From: Kappaphycus alvarezii
Lineage: Eukaryota > Rhodophyta > Florideophyceae > Gigartinales > Solieriaceae
Direction of reading: 5' to 3'
Length of the DNA stretch: 64,000 nucleotides
Assembly: GCA_002205965.3 (NCBI GenBank)
Contig: NADL03000058.1
Coordinates: 434,001-498,000 of the forward strand
Position 1 is the stretch's first letter; each line of letters begins with the position of its first letter. A program made the position numbers and the translations under genes. Positions 1-11,004 of this stretch are shown piece after piece. The notes under the pieces were generated by a model. It saw only the letters and a list, made by a program, of their open reading frames with translations, made no database searches and was not told the DNA's origin.

Positions 1-1680
1 TTCAGCTATGGTACTTGGACGATGGGTATATAGTGGGCACCCATGAAGCCATTCGGAGGGCACTACAATTCCTCTCTTCCGCGGAGGTGCGTGCTTTGGG
101 TTTGCACCTCCGCATGGATAAGTGTGCCGTCTGGTGGCCAACCGCTCCCCCCCGTCTGTTCAGCAGTCCTTCCCAGCCGACCTTCGCCAGGACTATAGTG
201 AAGGGACAAAAGTGCTTCGCGCCCCAATCGGATCGGACCTATTCGTGGAGCGCGAGTTCTCAAAGCATGTCGCTTCACTGAAGCCTCTCCTCAGCGCTTT
301 GTTAACCCTGGAGGACACTCAAGTAGCTCTCCATCTACTACGGACCTGCTTCGGCGTATGTCGCATTAACTACCTCCTACGTGTAGTTCCCCCTCATTCC
401 ACTGCTAAGGGGCTGGGAATTCGATTCCGCTGTTGAGCTACACTGCGGGGTTGATGGGCGGGGTTCTGGACAGCAATACTTTTCGGGAATTGCAACTCCC
501 TGTGGCGCCCTTCGGCCCCCTCAAGCCAACTTTTGGCATTGGGCTTCGCTCTGCGAAGCTCACTGCGGCGGCTGCGTTCCTTTCCTCCGTGTCCCTCACG
601 CGTGCCCTTTGCTCTACCCTTCTGCTGTGCTACCGAACACTGCTCTTCATTCATACAAATCCGCAGTTCGGGCGCACGACGACTGGAAGACACAAGTGGC
701 ACCCGAGAAGGTGGTCCATTTCACGGCTATCGACTCAGTGCAGAGGTTTGGGCAGGGCAACTCGTCCGCCCAGTTGAGGAAAAGGCCTTTGATGCATGCC
801 GAAGGGGATGAGAGGACTGTTGCATTCCGAGCCTCGTTGTCAGTGGAGGGTTGCAAGGACTGGCTGTCATGCCAACCGGCTCCGGGGTTGGGTACCTACA
901 TCCCGGACCGCAATTACAAGACGTGGTTGCAGTTCTATTGCAGGTGCCACTGTTTCCTCCAGCTCGAAATGCCACAAAGGGGGATGCACGACCCTCATGG
1001 ATCAGTATGGTGACCACGCGCTGTGCTGTGCCTATGGATCCACACGCGGGTGGCGGCATGACTCGCAGACACGTTTGTTTGCTGCAGATCTCTCCAAAGC
1101 TGCCCGACACCCTGTCCTCGAGCCGCCACAACCCGGCCATGCAGTTCGCCCGGACATCAAGGCGCTTGGAGAGAACGGGGGCACGGACTATTATGTAACC
1201 GTTATCCATCCCCTGACCCCCGCCCGCCTTCCCTCCCTGGCGCGATGCCCACTCAAGCCCCTTAACCATGCTCGCCTGGGCAAGGACACTCGCTTTGCCG
1301 AGTTGAATACGTTCCAAGGGTCCTGGGCATCGCTTCATTGCCCTTCCACTCTCCACGTTGGGGGGCTGGCACCCTTCCGCTCGGGACTTCGCCAACCGGG
1401 TTGCGACTGGCATTGCCGCACGGGCAGCCGTTCCGATTGCTGATGCGCAGCGAACATTGTTCGCTCGTCACGCGGCGAGACTCGTCCAGAATAACGCCAG
1501 TTGTTTGTTGGAAGGAGTCTTGAGCGACACTTAGGCAGAGAACCATTTTTCCCCCTTTATTCCCAACCAATTTTCCCAACCGTTCCATTACTCGCAGTAA
1601 ACCAAAACCAATTTTCCCGATTACTCGCAGTAAACTAAACCAATTAACCAACAAAACCAATTTTCCCCCCTTCCCCTCGC
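1..1680 (+). mobile_element. LINE copy A (non-LTR retrotransposon, 3' part: end of reverse transcriptase plus restriction-like endonuclease)
   Basis: The copy enters from the left edge inside the reverse transcriptase palm: the YxDD box reads WYLDDGYIVG (about 18-47), followed by GLHL and CAVWWPT thumb motifs. Further on comes GVLDSNTFRELQLP, then a C-terminal restriction-like (PD-(D/E)XK type) endonuclease with GDHALCC, RHDSQT and RPDIKALG (about 1000-1170). The coding part stops at about 1523 and is followed by a C-rich tail to about 1680. The reading frame shifts several times. Compared with copy B, three bases are missing at about 1190, removing the Asp of the endonuclease DVTV motif. The family is inferred from the motif order RT, then Cys/His cluster, then endonuclease; I do not assign a clade. 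Confidence 0.85.
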
Positions 1681-4600
1681 CGCCCACGCACGGGTGTGCC
1701 ACGCTTCTCCCCGCGTCGCCGTCCCGGGCGGCCCTTCTCCTGGATCGGCGCCGCCCCCTTTCCGTTTCACGCCGTTCCCCAACTCTGACCACACTTGTCC
1801 GACCTTTACATTTTCTCACTTCTTCTCCCTCAATTTCAGCGATTTTTTTTGGATATCCACATCTCTCTCCTGGACAAGCTCTACTCAGCATCTCCGTAAC
1901 CCTCCGCTACTGCACAACTTCCGCGATCAGTGACGCGCCCTGGTCTTCCTCGTCACCGAACCGCACTTCTCAAGGTCTGAACTCCGTTGGCAAGTTCAAT
2001 ATTTCAAACGGTCACTTTTTCCTAGTCCTGCATTGCTGGTCATTCATTAGCGCCACGTGGCCACCTGGTATCAAGAGGCCTTGGTGACATTTACAGTATC
2101 GGAAAGGGAGGTCTGAAGTGCATACCGACCGTACAGGACAGGAAGTCCGAGGATTGGCATACAGTATTGTAGTAACTCCAATCGCTTAGTAGGGTGCACT
2201 GCTTTTAGGGCCTCAGGGAAGGGAAAATTTGTTACCAAGAATGCCCTCTGCCAGTACAAGTGCAGACGCAGTGGCCCATCACAAACCAGGTGATCCCGAA
2301 CATGGTTATGCCCCAAACCACTTCGTCCGGCGTCAGAGCGCCCCCTACAGCGCCCTCACCACTGTCCCTTGGGTTGTGCATCCATCACGGCAACTACCGT
2401 GCATGGGTTGGTTTCACATCTCCGCCAAATGCACAAACCCGGCAAGAGCTCCACCAGTAACCACCCCAAGCGCACGCAGGTTCCAAGCCTGCAGGCCTGC
2501 TTATCTTCTTATGGATACTGGTACTGTTATGCCCACAAACGGTACATGACCTCAACGGTTGGGCGTAAGCTTCAAAATGGCCTTCATTCCTACACATATC
2601 GGCCATGCCCAGAGTGCGGCGACAGGTTCTCAACCCCTCCTCGGTACACTCCGCTCTTACCCACGCAGCTTCGCTCCACTCCTCGAGCACCATCTGCATC
2701 CCGTGTACCGAACGAGGTTACACCCCTGAGGCAGCTTCAGCCTCAACCAATCCACCCGAACCACAGCCCATTCCGGATGCCACTCCTCCTCCGCCTTTGC
2801 GCACCACCGCTCCCTCCTTGAACGGCCGAGGAGACAGCCGCTTCCCCACTTGCACACAATCTGCACTACTCACGTCCCGCTAGCGCAACACATAACCGCG
2901 ACGTGAACGTCAGCGGATTTCAAGGGAGCTAGCTCTTGTCCTTGGGAATGCGCGGACGCACCACATGGTTCTCCTCAAGCTGTGGAGGCATTCACCAAGT
3001 TGTTCCTATTCCCGTCCGCGATCCTTGCCAATCCCAAGCCCTCCACCCTCTCAATCCTCGTTCCGGGGCTTTGGGTTTGCACCTCCGCATGGATAAGTGT
3101 GCCGTCTGGTGGCCAACCGCTCCCCCCCGTCTGTTCAGCAGTCCTTCCCAGCCGACCTTCGCCAGGACTATAGTGAAGGGACAAAAGTGCTTCGCGCCCC
3201 AATCGGATCGGACCTATTCGTGGAGCGCGAGTTCTCAAAGCATGTCGCTTCACTGAAGCCTCTCCTCAGCGCTTTGTTAACCCTGGAGGACACTCAAGTA
3301 GCTCTCCATCTACTACGGACCTGCTTCGGCGTATGTCGCATTAACTACCTCCTACGTGTAGTTCCCCTCATTCCACTGCTAAGGGGGCCGCGGAATTCGA
3401 TTCCGCTGTTGAAGCTACACTGCGGGGTTGATGGGCGGGGTTCTGGACAGCAACACTTTTCGGGAATTACAACTCCCTGTGGCGCCCTTCGGCCCCCTCA
3501 AGCCAACTTTTGGCATTGGGCTTCGCTCTGCGAAGCTCACTGCGGCGGCTGCGTTCCTTTCCTTCCGTGTCCCTCACACGTGCCTTTGCTCTACCCTTCT
3601 GCCTGTGCTACCGAACACTGCTCTTCATTCATACAAATCCGCAGTTCGGGCGCACGACGACTGGAAGACACAAGTGGCACCCGAGAAGGTGGTCCATTTC
3701 ACGGCTATCGACTCAGTGCAGAGGTTTGGGCAGGGCAACTCGTCCGCCCAGTTGAGGAAAAGGCCTTTGATGCCATGCCGAAGGGGATGAGAGGACTGTT
3801 GCATTCCGAGCCTCGTTGTCAGTGGAGGGTTGCAAGGACTGGCTGTCATGCCAACCGGCTCCGGGGTTGGGTACCTACATCCCGGACCGCAATTACAAGA
3901 CGTGGTTGCAGTTCTATTGCAGGTGCCACTGTTTCCTCCAGCTCGAAATGCCACAAAGGGGGATGCACGACCCTCATGGATCAGTATGGTGACCACGCGC
4001 TGTGCTGTGCCTATGGATCCACACGCGGGTGGCGGCATGACTCGCAGACACGTTTGTTTGCTGCAGATCTCTCCAAAGCTGCCCGACACCCTGTCCTCGA
4101 GCCGCCACAACCCGGCCATGCAGTTCGCCCGGACATCAAGGCGCTTGGAGAGAACGGGGGCACGGACTATTACGATGTAACCGTTATCCATCCCCTGACC
4201 CCCGCCCGCCTTCCCTCCCTGGCGCGATGCCCACTCAAGCCCCTTAACCATGCTCGCCTGGGCAAGGACACTCGCTTTGCCGAGTTGATACGTTCCAAGG
4301 GTCCTGGGCATCGCTTCATTGCCCTTCCACTCTCCACGTTGGGGGGCTGGCACCCTTCCGCTCGGGACTTCGCCAACCGGGTTGCGATGGCATTGCCGCA
4401 CGGGCAGCCGTTCCGATTGCTGATGCGCAGCGAACATTGTTCGCTCGTCACGCGGCGAGACTCGTCCAGAATAACGCCAGTTGTTTGTTGGAAGGAGTCT
4501 TGAGCGACACTTAGGCAGAGAACCATTTTTCCCCCTTTATTCCCAACCAATTTTCCCAACCGTTCCATTACTCGCAGTAAAACAAAACCAATTTTCCCCC
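1681..4600 (+). mobile_element. LINE copy B, head-to-tail with copy A, internally deleted
   Basis: From 3069 onward this is almost identical to copy A from 86 onward, so the two are recent relatives. The sequence before 3069 differs. 1681-2935 looks like a 5' region, with a possible zinc-finger stretch near 2430-2450 (GLVSHLRQMH) and CPECGDRF near 2610. Residues around 2985-3050 (EAFTKLFLFPSAILANPK) resemble the sequence that precedes the RT domain in this family. The RT fingers and palm are absent, so an internal deletion joins the pre-RT sequence to the thumb at about 3069. The element ends with the same tail as copy A (about 4530-4600). 5' boundary and zinc finger are uncertain. Confidence 0.7.
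3097..4503 (+). pseudogene. LINE copy B reading frame: RT thumb plus restriction-like endonuclease
   Basis: This is the longest open stretch of the two tandem LINE copies, 468 codons. It is open partly by chance, because the native frame changes inside it. The first 90 residues are the RT thumb/connection in its native frame (SVQQSFPADL, KPLLSALL, CFGVCRINYLLRVVP). The last part is the endonuclease: GDHALCCAYG, RHDSQTRLF, RPDIKALG, then YYDVTVIHPL, with all acidic residues of the core present. The end includes STLGGWHPSARDFANRV, a segment also seen in the LINE fragments at 49.8 kb and 58.4 kb. Without an RT palm it cannot retrotranspose on its own. Confidence 0.75.
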
Positions 4601-5227
4601 TGTACTGTTCTGTTCAGTGTTTCTTACAGTAACGAGAACATTTGATTTTAGTCGTTTGACGCTAATTACAGCAAAACTGATGGAGCAATAAAGTCGCTGG
4701 TCAGACAAGGAATGCGTGATGCTGTACTGTACAGTACTGTACTGTATTGTGCCCAGAAGTAAACCAAGCGGTGCTGACACTAGGGTACCAACTGATGGCT
4801 GCGCAGAGGATATCGTGTGGATTCTGTACCGCATATCTGCCCCCAAAATGTTGTTCTTTCCACGGCTTTCAGCTATTCGATCAATTCTTATTGCAAGTGA
4901 TTTCTCTAAAAACGAATTAAAACCCGTCGGTTCTGCATATTATTTTTTATAAATATGAAAACTTTATAACTTTTTATTATTAATATCGTACTGATGACAA
5001 GCCCAAAAAAACGAAAAATCAACATGTTGCTGACATCCATCGCACCAACAGGACACTGAAAATGCAGTGGAATGCCCTCATTGTATTCTAACACTCATGC
5101 AACCAAAACCAAAACGCCTCAACCGTTGCCAGCCTTTCATCCACAACTCACCAACCCAGTTTCCTCATCCCTCGAACCTCCCCATTCCTCCTCTCCCCTC
5201 ACGTTCCCATCCTCCCACTCTCCGAAA
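4601..5227. other. Intergenic, AT-rich, with decamer repeat; no gene seen
   Basis: This is the border between the LINE pair and gene island 1. It holds the palindromic repeat at 4722-4750, then AT-rich sequence, then a C-rich leader running into the epsin-like start codon. No conserved coding signal is visible. Confidence 0.6.
4722..4750. repeat. Palindromic TACTGTACAGTA decamer repeat
   Basis: The stretch reads CTGTACTGTACAGTACTGTA and continues with further TACTG units. It is one of at least fifteen intergenic clusters of the same motif in this window. The core GTACTGTACAGTAC is self-complementary. Confidence 0.8.
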
Positions 5228-6539
5228 ATGGACGAACTCTCCCGCAAGTTCCGTTCCATCGACTGGAAAGGCATTCAACGCTCAGCACGCAAAATGCAAG
5301 CCTCAACAGCATCAGCACTAAAAGACATGGTCATGACGGACCTCGAAAACAAGGTTCGCGCGGCCACCTCCGACACATCCTGGGGTGCATCCGGGTCCGA
5401 CCTCATGCAAATAGCCCAAGGCACCTTCAATCGTGAAGATTACGCCCTCATCATGTCCATCGTCTGGCAACGACTCGGTTCCTCACGCTGGCGTTGCGTC
5501 TTTAAAGCCCTTGAGGTCTTAAAGTTCCTCATCATGCACGGGCGCCGCCCGATGCATAGAGGAGGCGCGTGCGGCAAGCCACCACATTCAAACGTTGCAA
5601 CATTTCAGACATGTGGACCCTAAACTCGGCGTGACCACGGGGAAGGGGTACGCACGCGTGCAAGACTGGTGTGTGACATGCTGAACGACTATAACGTCCT
5701 GGAGGAGGAACGCGAAAAGAGCAAGGAACTACGAGCAAAACTACAAGGCGGAATGGGGATGGGATCCGATGGACGACTGGGTGGGTTATCATCCGAGGAT
5801 TATCAATACAACTATGGGGCATCATCAACGGCATCATCCTCCCGAGTTCACAACGACATCGACAGGTAATGCCGGCAACTTTAAAGGGTACGGCGAGGAT
5901 GACGACACTGGGACTAGCGGGGCGTATGACGAAGTTCCTCGAGGGATGTTTGCACGCGGTATAGGCGGGAGACGGGTCGAGGTAATACAGACGGGGCAGG
6001 GGAGAATGTGGAAGATTTGCTAGGCGATGCAGTGGTGGAGAGTTCAAACAGGACGAGTGGATTTGAGGAGGATGATGACGAGGAGTTTGACCCGCGGGAA
6101 CGGGTGGGGCGAGTGGTAGTGCAAAGGAGACAGGCGGTGTGGATGAGTTGTTTGGGTCGCTTGGACTGGGTGGTGAGGAGATGGGGAGTGCGGGGACGGG
6201 TGTAGGGATAGGGGCGGGGGTGGGAGAGATGGGAATGGGGGAGTGTGCCGAGGTCGGTGGTGATTCAAAAGTTGGCGCAGCAGCAGTTGCAGACCGAGGA
6301 GGGCGGGCAGGGGCTGGGGCTGGGGCTGGGGCTGGGCTGGGACAGGGGCAGTTGGTGGTGGCGGGGGGTGAATGGGGGTGGTTGATTGAGAGGTGGGATG
6401 GGAGTGGTGGATGGGAGTGGTGGGATAGGAGATGCGGGGCGTAAGGCGGTGGTGGGCCAAGGTGGTGATCCGGTCGAAGGGTGACACGGACCCGTTTGCA
6501 GATTTGATGGACTCTGCGAAGAAGACGGGGGTGTTGTGA
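5228..6539 (+). CDS. Epsin-like ENTH-domain endocytic adaptor (frame-shifted in this sequence)
   Basis: The ENTH domain binds phosphoinositides and helps shape clathrin-coated membranes. Residues 1-110 show it: MDELSRKFRSIDWKG, VRAATSDTSWGASG, FNREDYALIMSIVWQRLG, WRCVFKALEVLKFLIMHG. The domain then continues in another frame (EEARAASHHIQTLQHFRHVDP) and returns to the first frame at about 5648 (ARLVCDMLNDYNVLEEER). This means one base is gained near 5543 and one is lost near 5648. The tail is acidic and Gly/Ala rich, with DELFGSLGLGG (about 6140) and an AP-2-type DPF motif in TDPFADLMDSAKK just before the stop at 6537-6539. Further shifts affect the low-complexity tail. The start is the Met opening the ENTH helix. 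It converges on DPH3, about 95 bases away. Confidence 0.85.
6313..6342 (+). repeat. GGGGCT hexanucleotide tract in the epsin tail
   Basis: Five near-perfect GGGGCT units lie in the low-complexity C-terminal part of the epsin-like gene. They encode a Gly-Leu or Gly-Ala tract depending on frame and are prone to length variation. Confidence 0.7.
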
Positions 6540-6634
6540 CTGGTGATGGAGATGGAGATGGGAGATGAGTAGGGTGCAGGAATAGAGAGGTGTATGTGCT
6601 TTAGAATGGTACGAGTAAAGAAAAGGCAGTGCGT

Positions 6635-7012
6635 CTAGTTGTGATGAATGGGTGGGTGGATGCATTGGACGAGTGGGGGTTGGTTGTGTTGGGTGGGATG
6701 TTGATGGTGGGGTAGGTTGGTAAAATCGTCGGGGTCGTAAATGACACGGACGAGGAGTGTGCAGGAGGGACAGCGTGCGACGTCCTCACCGTTGCGTAGT
6801 TCATCTGCGGTGATTTGAAAGAGATCACCGCAGGGGCATTGGTATGTGTAGGCGGAGAGGTGGTGATCCCAGACCATGTCTTCGATTTCGACGTCGTCGT
6901 AGATGGTCTTGCGGGGGACGAGGGGGGACGCAGAGTGGGTTGAGAGTTGACGGTGAGAGGTTGGGGGGGAGGGGGAGTAGGCGAGGGTGGTTGTGGAGAA
7001 ATTGCTTACCAT
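6635..7012 (-). CDS. DPH3: Diphthamide biosynthesis protein 3 (CSL zinc finger), probable 102-base intron at the start codon
   Basis: DPH3/Kti11 is a small iron/zinc protein that passes electrons to the radical-SAM Dph1-Dph2 complex in diphthamide synthesis on elongation factor 2, and supports Elongator. The CSL domain is complete: YDDVEIEDMVWD, then CPCGDLFQI and CPSCTLLVRVIYDPDDF, giving the two CxC/CxxC metal pairs. The ATG at 7012-7010 is followed at once by GTAAGC. A matching acceptor ends at 6908, so splicing joins Met directly to TIYDDVEIEDM, the usual family N-terminus. That gives about 91 residues. The 102-base intron is a multiple of three and open, so an unspliced form would carry 34 extra residues. 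The C-terminus is a His/Pro-rich extension. Confidence 0.88.
   Translation of the reverse strand: MVSNFSTTTLAYSPSPPTSHRQLSTHSASPLVPRKTIYDDVEIEDMVWDHHLSAYTYQCPCGDLFQITADELRNGEDVARCPSCTLLVRVIYDPDDFTNLPHHQHPTQHNQPPLVQCIHPPIHHN
6908..7009 (-). other. Probable DPH3 intron
   Basis: On the minus strand it begins GTAAGC directly after the ATG and ends CGCAAG before the codons for TIYDDVEIEDM. Removing it restores the normal N-terminus of this family. It has no stop in frame, so transcript data are needed to prove splicing. Confidence 0.6.
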
Positions 7013-8228
7013 TTTGAGGAAAGGGGTAGTGGCAGTGGCTGGTTGTTGAAGGGTTTGGTGGTGTGCGTGTGAGACTGGGGTGGGCTGTCGACGTTGAGCC
7101 AGACGGGCGGACAAAGGCAGAAATTCAAAGAGAGCCAAGGGAAGGGACGGTCGGTGACACGCACGACGGCTGTACAGTACAGTACTGTTCGATGGGTTGT
7201 ATATGCTATACAGTGGCGTGTTTGGACAGGCTGTCGCAAAATTAGACGTGAATTGCAGGTGTTTTTTTTGTTTGATTTTTGATTGATTTTTTTGGGGGGC
7301 GGCAAGGACAGTGGCTGTTTCTCGATAGATGTCGGTTTGGTAGTGTTGGTGGCAACTTGGTAGGATGTGTCTGATGGGTGAGAATGAAGCAAATGCATGC
7401 AGCGCAGTGTGCTGATATGGAGGCGCGGACAACAAAGAAACGCAGAGATGGTGCCGCAGTCTTTGCAGGGCAGTGGAGCGATTGGATGATGGATTTGGAG
7501 GTGGAGGTGGTAGGGGTGGAGTGAATTGGAGAAGGAATTTTGATGTGTGGGGCCATGTCGGGGCAGCAGAAACATACATGTGTATTCTGTACTGTACAGT
7601 ACTGTACGAGGAGGAGGAACTGTACGAAAAAGTCAAGTGGGATGATTATGATGAGGAAGAACAGCAGTGCATAGTTGCATGACGGGTCTACAATGCGCAT
7701 TGTACTGTACTGTAGAGTACTGTAGGTACTGTACAAGAGCATTGGCATCAATGGTTGCCATAACTGTACGTGTCAGTGATCACAGTGCCAAACAGCCCTA
7801 TCTACTGTACTGTACAGTACTGTACAGCTCACGCTTGCATTTATTCAAAAACATTAGGTAGGGAGGGTTACTGTACCCTTATTTTCCAAGTATTTTTGCA
7901 TAAAAACTCTTATCACCCTGCCCGCAGCTGCCGCTTGTACAATAAAAATCCTTTCATTTAAAATTTCCATTTGCTAAGAGACACTGAGACGCGGTTTAAC
8001 CACGACACTGTTTTATTCTAGCACCGCAGCACTCCTCTCTCCACTCCCACCTCACAATCCATCGCCAAACAAACAACAAACAAACAAACAAAAAGCTCAC
8101 CCATATCCTATCCTATCCTACCAGCCCCCAAACCCCTCCTATTTTCACAGCCCTTAACAACCCAATCCATCACCCCTCCCTCCCCTACCCCAACCATCCA
8201 CTCATTCCACCACCCAATCCACCCAAAA
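7013..8228. other. Divergent intergenic region between DPH3 and haloperoxidase, no gene seen
   Basis: This shared upstream region serves DPH3 (-) and the haloperoxidase (+). It carries four clusters of the TACTGTACAGTA motif between 7171 and 7827. The 200 bases before the haloperoxidase start are pyrimidine/A-rich, with CAAA repeats near 8070-8090 and TATCC repeats near 8104-8120, as expected of a transcribed leader. Open frames here are shadows of low-complexity sequence. Confidence 0.55.
7171..7827. repeat. Four clusters of the TACTGTACAGTA repeat
   Basis: Clusters lie at 7171-7190, 7586-7608, 7700-7734 and 7803-7827, each with one to three overlapping palindromic units. They sit between two divergent host genes. 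Confidence 0.8.
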
Positions 8229-10150
8229 ATGTCCTCCCGTTCCCGTTCCCCTCCCGCGCCCGCTCCCGTTCCCGCTCCCGCTCCCGCTCCCTCTCCCGTC
8301 GCCGCCACTCAGACTCTGAATCCGACCATGAAAACCTCCGCAAAAAGTCAGCATACGAAGTACGAAAAGCCGCTGCAGATCTCGCCCGCTCCCGTCCACA
8401 TCCCCGTCATCGTGACAACGGCGATGAGTTTCGCTTCCTCTATCCAAAAGACTCTCATCATCATGGTCGTCCTTCCTTTCTCGCCTCTTTTACAAAGGGT
8501 CTGCCCATGATGTCAACACAGCCTCGTATGTTCCCCGTCTTATTTTTCACGCTTTGTACGTGCAGTCGAGAATCCTACAGAGTCGAGGATTAGGAGGGTT
8601 CCATTGGGGCCTGGAAAAAGGGATGCCTTTTTTCAGTCATGGCTACTGAACCTCCGGCTTCAGTTCGTGCATGGGAGAGTATGGGCGCGGGCAGTACTTA
8701 TGATCTCGAGGGGCCTGATGCACAGGCTGTCACTATGCCTCCGCCTCCGCAGTTGCAGAGTCCAGAGCTCGCTGCTGAGATGACAGAGCTCTATTGGATG
8801 GCCTTGTTGCGTGATGTTCCATTGTCTCAGTTTTCCCTTTCCGGTAGGGAGGAGTGGAGGAGGAGGATAAGAGGTCCAAGTACAAGGAGGTTCATGAGTA
8901 TTATAGGGTCGTTCATGATATTCTGGATGACGCTTTGGTCGATATGTCCACTACCGTCTGGGCGAGTGAGACCCTCTTGGATCTCACCGCGCAGAGCGCC
9001 ACAGAAAGAGAGGCAAGTTTAGTATTTCAGACCATATTCCGGGGATAACCCCGGGTGATGATCATGGGCCCTATCTCTCCCAGTTCTCCTCATCGGAACC
9101 ACGGCCTCGGTGCCGGAAACGACCCTACCGACGGTTATATTCAGTACGGCGCCATGCGCATGGACCAGCGTGTACGTGTTGCCACCCCAGGCCGTGACTA
9201 TATGACCACATGGGCTTCGTATATTGATGTCCAGAACGGCGCTGACGTCCGTGTAGGGAGCTGTACAACCAAGGTGAGGACATGTACAGATTCATTGCCA
9301 CCCCGCGCGATCTTGCCACCTATGTTCATGTCGATGCCTTGTATCAGGCTTATCTTAATGCTTGCATCATCCTGCTCAACCTGGGAGTCCGTTTGACGCT
9401 GGAATCCCGTTTCAGGCCGACGAGAATTGGACAAGCAACAGGGCTTTGCTACCTTTGGAGGGCCCCACATTCTGTCTTTGGTCACCGAGGTGGCTACCCG
9501 TGCCCTCAAGGCAGTCCGCTTTCAAAAGTATAATGTCATCGCAGGTTGCGTCCGGAGGCTGTCGCGGTCTTCTTGATCGCTATCGAAAGATAAGAGGGAC
9601 CCGTTATATCGTCCCGTCGCTGGTTGTACAAGTCGCTCAGTCCTAATCTTATCAGGAAAGTGGGGCAGAAAAATGACTCTCAAATGCAAACCAGGAAGAC
9701 AATGGCATACCGAGGTCTGAGGATTTACGAATGGAGAAAAGGAGAAGGCCGCCAATGCTGCTCCCCATGGCATACCCGGAGGCAGCCCCATGCATCCAGT
9801 TATGGCGCCGGCCATGCTACGGTTGCTGGCGCTTGTGTGACCGTTTTAAAGGCATTCTTTGACCATGGCTTTGAGTTGCGTTTGCGTATGTCCGTCAGAG
9901 TACGGCACGCACTTGGAAAAAGTGCGTCACTCAGTGATCCGTTGACAGTGGAGGAGAGCTGAACAAACTCTGCGGGAATATTAGCCTTGGACGATCTTGG
10001 GCCGGAGTGCACTACTTTTCCGACTATTACGAGTCAATCTTGCTCGGAGAGAGAGTTGCCATAGGCATCCTCGAGGAACAAAAGCTGACGTATGGGGAGA
10101 GATTTTCGATGACCGTACCTCTGTTTGACGGTACAGAGCACGAGATATAA
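8229..10150 (+). CDS. Vanadium-dependent haloperoxidase (bromoperoxidase type), complete but with many frame shifts
   Basis: The enzyme uses a vanadate cofactor and H2O2 to oxidise bromide or iodide for halogenation; it is typical of red and brown seaweeds. Landmarks in order are RPSFLASFTKGLP (about 8470), STYDLEGPDAQAVTMPPPP (about 8695), AAEMTELYWMALLRDVPLSQF (about 8770), DLATYVHVDALYQAYLNA (about 9310), KYNV..RRLRPEA (about 9525), YGAGHATVAGACVT (about 9800) and SLGRSWAGVHYFSDYYES (about 9985). By comparison with the Corallina enzymes these supply the vanadate-binding Lys, Arg, the Ser/Gly-His loop (here GAGH), Arg and the axial His. The gene ends DGTEHEI then stop at 10148-10150, the normal family end. 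At least eight single-base shifts are needed to follow it. The N-terminus is Arg/Ser/Pro rich with no clear signal peptide. It is probably an active gene whose frame is damaged by sequence errors; a recent pseudogene is the alternative. Confidence 0.92.
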
Positions 10151-11004
10151 AAGGCATGTGATTCAAGAAACAAAATACTCGTAAAGTGCAATGGCCCTAT
10201 CAAGAATTTCCATAAGGTGTGCTTTGATTCGGGAAAACAACGCGACACGCGAAAATCCTTCAACGACACAAGCAGTTTAGCAGCTGACACGATGACTGCC
10301 CCAAGTGGACAACTGCTGTAATAGTATGCGGCGACGCGGCCGACGCGTTGTGGAGCGTTCTTTCAAAAGAACTCATGCCTCCACACGAAAAGAGTCGTGG
10401 CATCCACTGTCGCGTGCTCCCCAGGAGAGCTCTAATGAGAAGTGGTTGGTGTATTGTCAGTTCGACTGGAAATTCCGGGGGCGTTTTATTGCATGTGGAT
10501 GTAGCACGTCCATGTAGTGTCACGTGGAAAAAGACAGTGAAAAGTTATCTCCAAGTAGTTTACATGCCATTTACCGACGCCCTCTCTCCATCAGAAAAGT
10601 CACACTTTGCCCTTGTTCTTGTGCTTGTAATCCTCCACTCGACGCGTGGGATACACAGCTTTGGTCCCACCTATAGATTCGCGGGCCATGTCAACTTGGC
10701 TTTCGATCAAAATGCTCCACCCGGCCGTTACGTACCGTTATATCAACGCACGCCATATCTTGGTACCATTATGGTTCAATTTTAAGGCCTCTCGAAATCC
10801 AACACCCTCTCGTCTTTCGTCAACTATATGTCTGTGGAACCACACTACGGGTCATACTCCATATTTTGGGGATATCTCTCATTATTACCACAGACCAATT
10901 CCTCTCTGGTAATGCCAGTACTATACTTTGTCGTTTGCAAAGGGCATGTCGGATTACCGTCGCGCTCGATGGGATCACGGGAAATGGCACGCAAGGAAAG
11001 CATT
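10151..11004. other. Intergenic between convergent genes, no gene seen
   Basis: The haloperoxidase and PRMT5 converge on this 850-base stretch. It holds an open frame of 145 codons (10348-10785, +), but I recognise no domain and composition does not support it. No repeat or RNA gene is evident. Confidence 0.5.

Noticed and set aside
3097..4503. Copy B open frame as a host gene of 468 residues
   Set aside because: It joins pieces of different native frames of a LINE; the content is RT thumb and restriction-like endonuclease.
5534..5650. An intron in the epsin-like gene to explain the frame change
   Set aside because: The conserved ENTH sequence continues without a gap in the other frame, so two opposite single-base indels explain it better.
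5532..6665. A 377-codon Pro/His/Ser-rich frame on the minus strand
   Set aside because: It is antisense to the epsin-like gene and its repetitive Gly/Glu-rich tail, which create long low-complexity open frames on the other strand.
7013..7636. N-terminal extension of DPH3 by about 200 codons
   Set aside because: The frame is open upstream, but it crosses palindromic repeats and low-complexity sequence; the Met at 7012 with the adjacent donor gives the normal family start.
10348..10785. A 145-codon frame between haloperoxidase and PRMT5
   Set aside because: No recognisable domain, no low-complexity or composition support, and it sits between two convergent gene ends.
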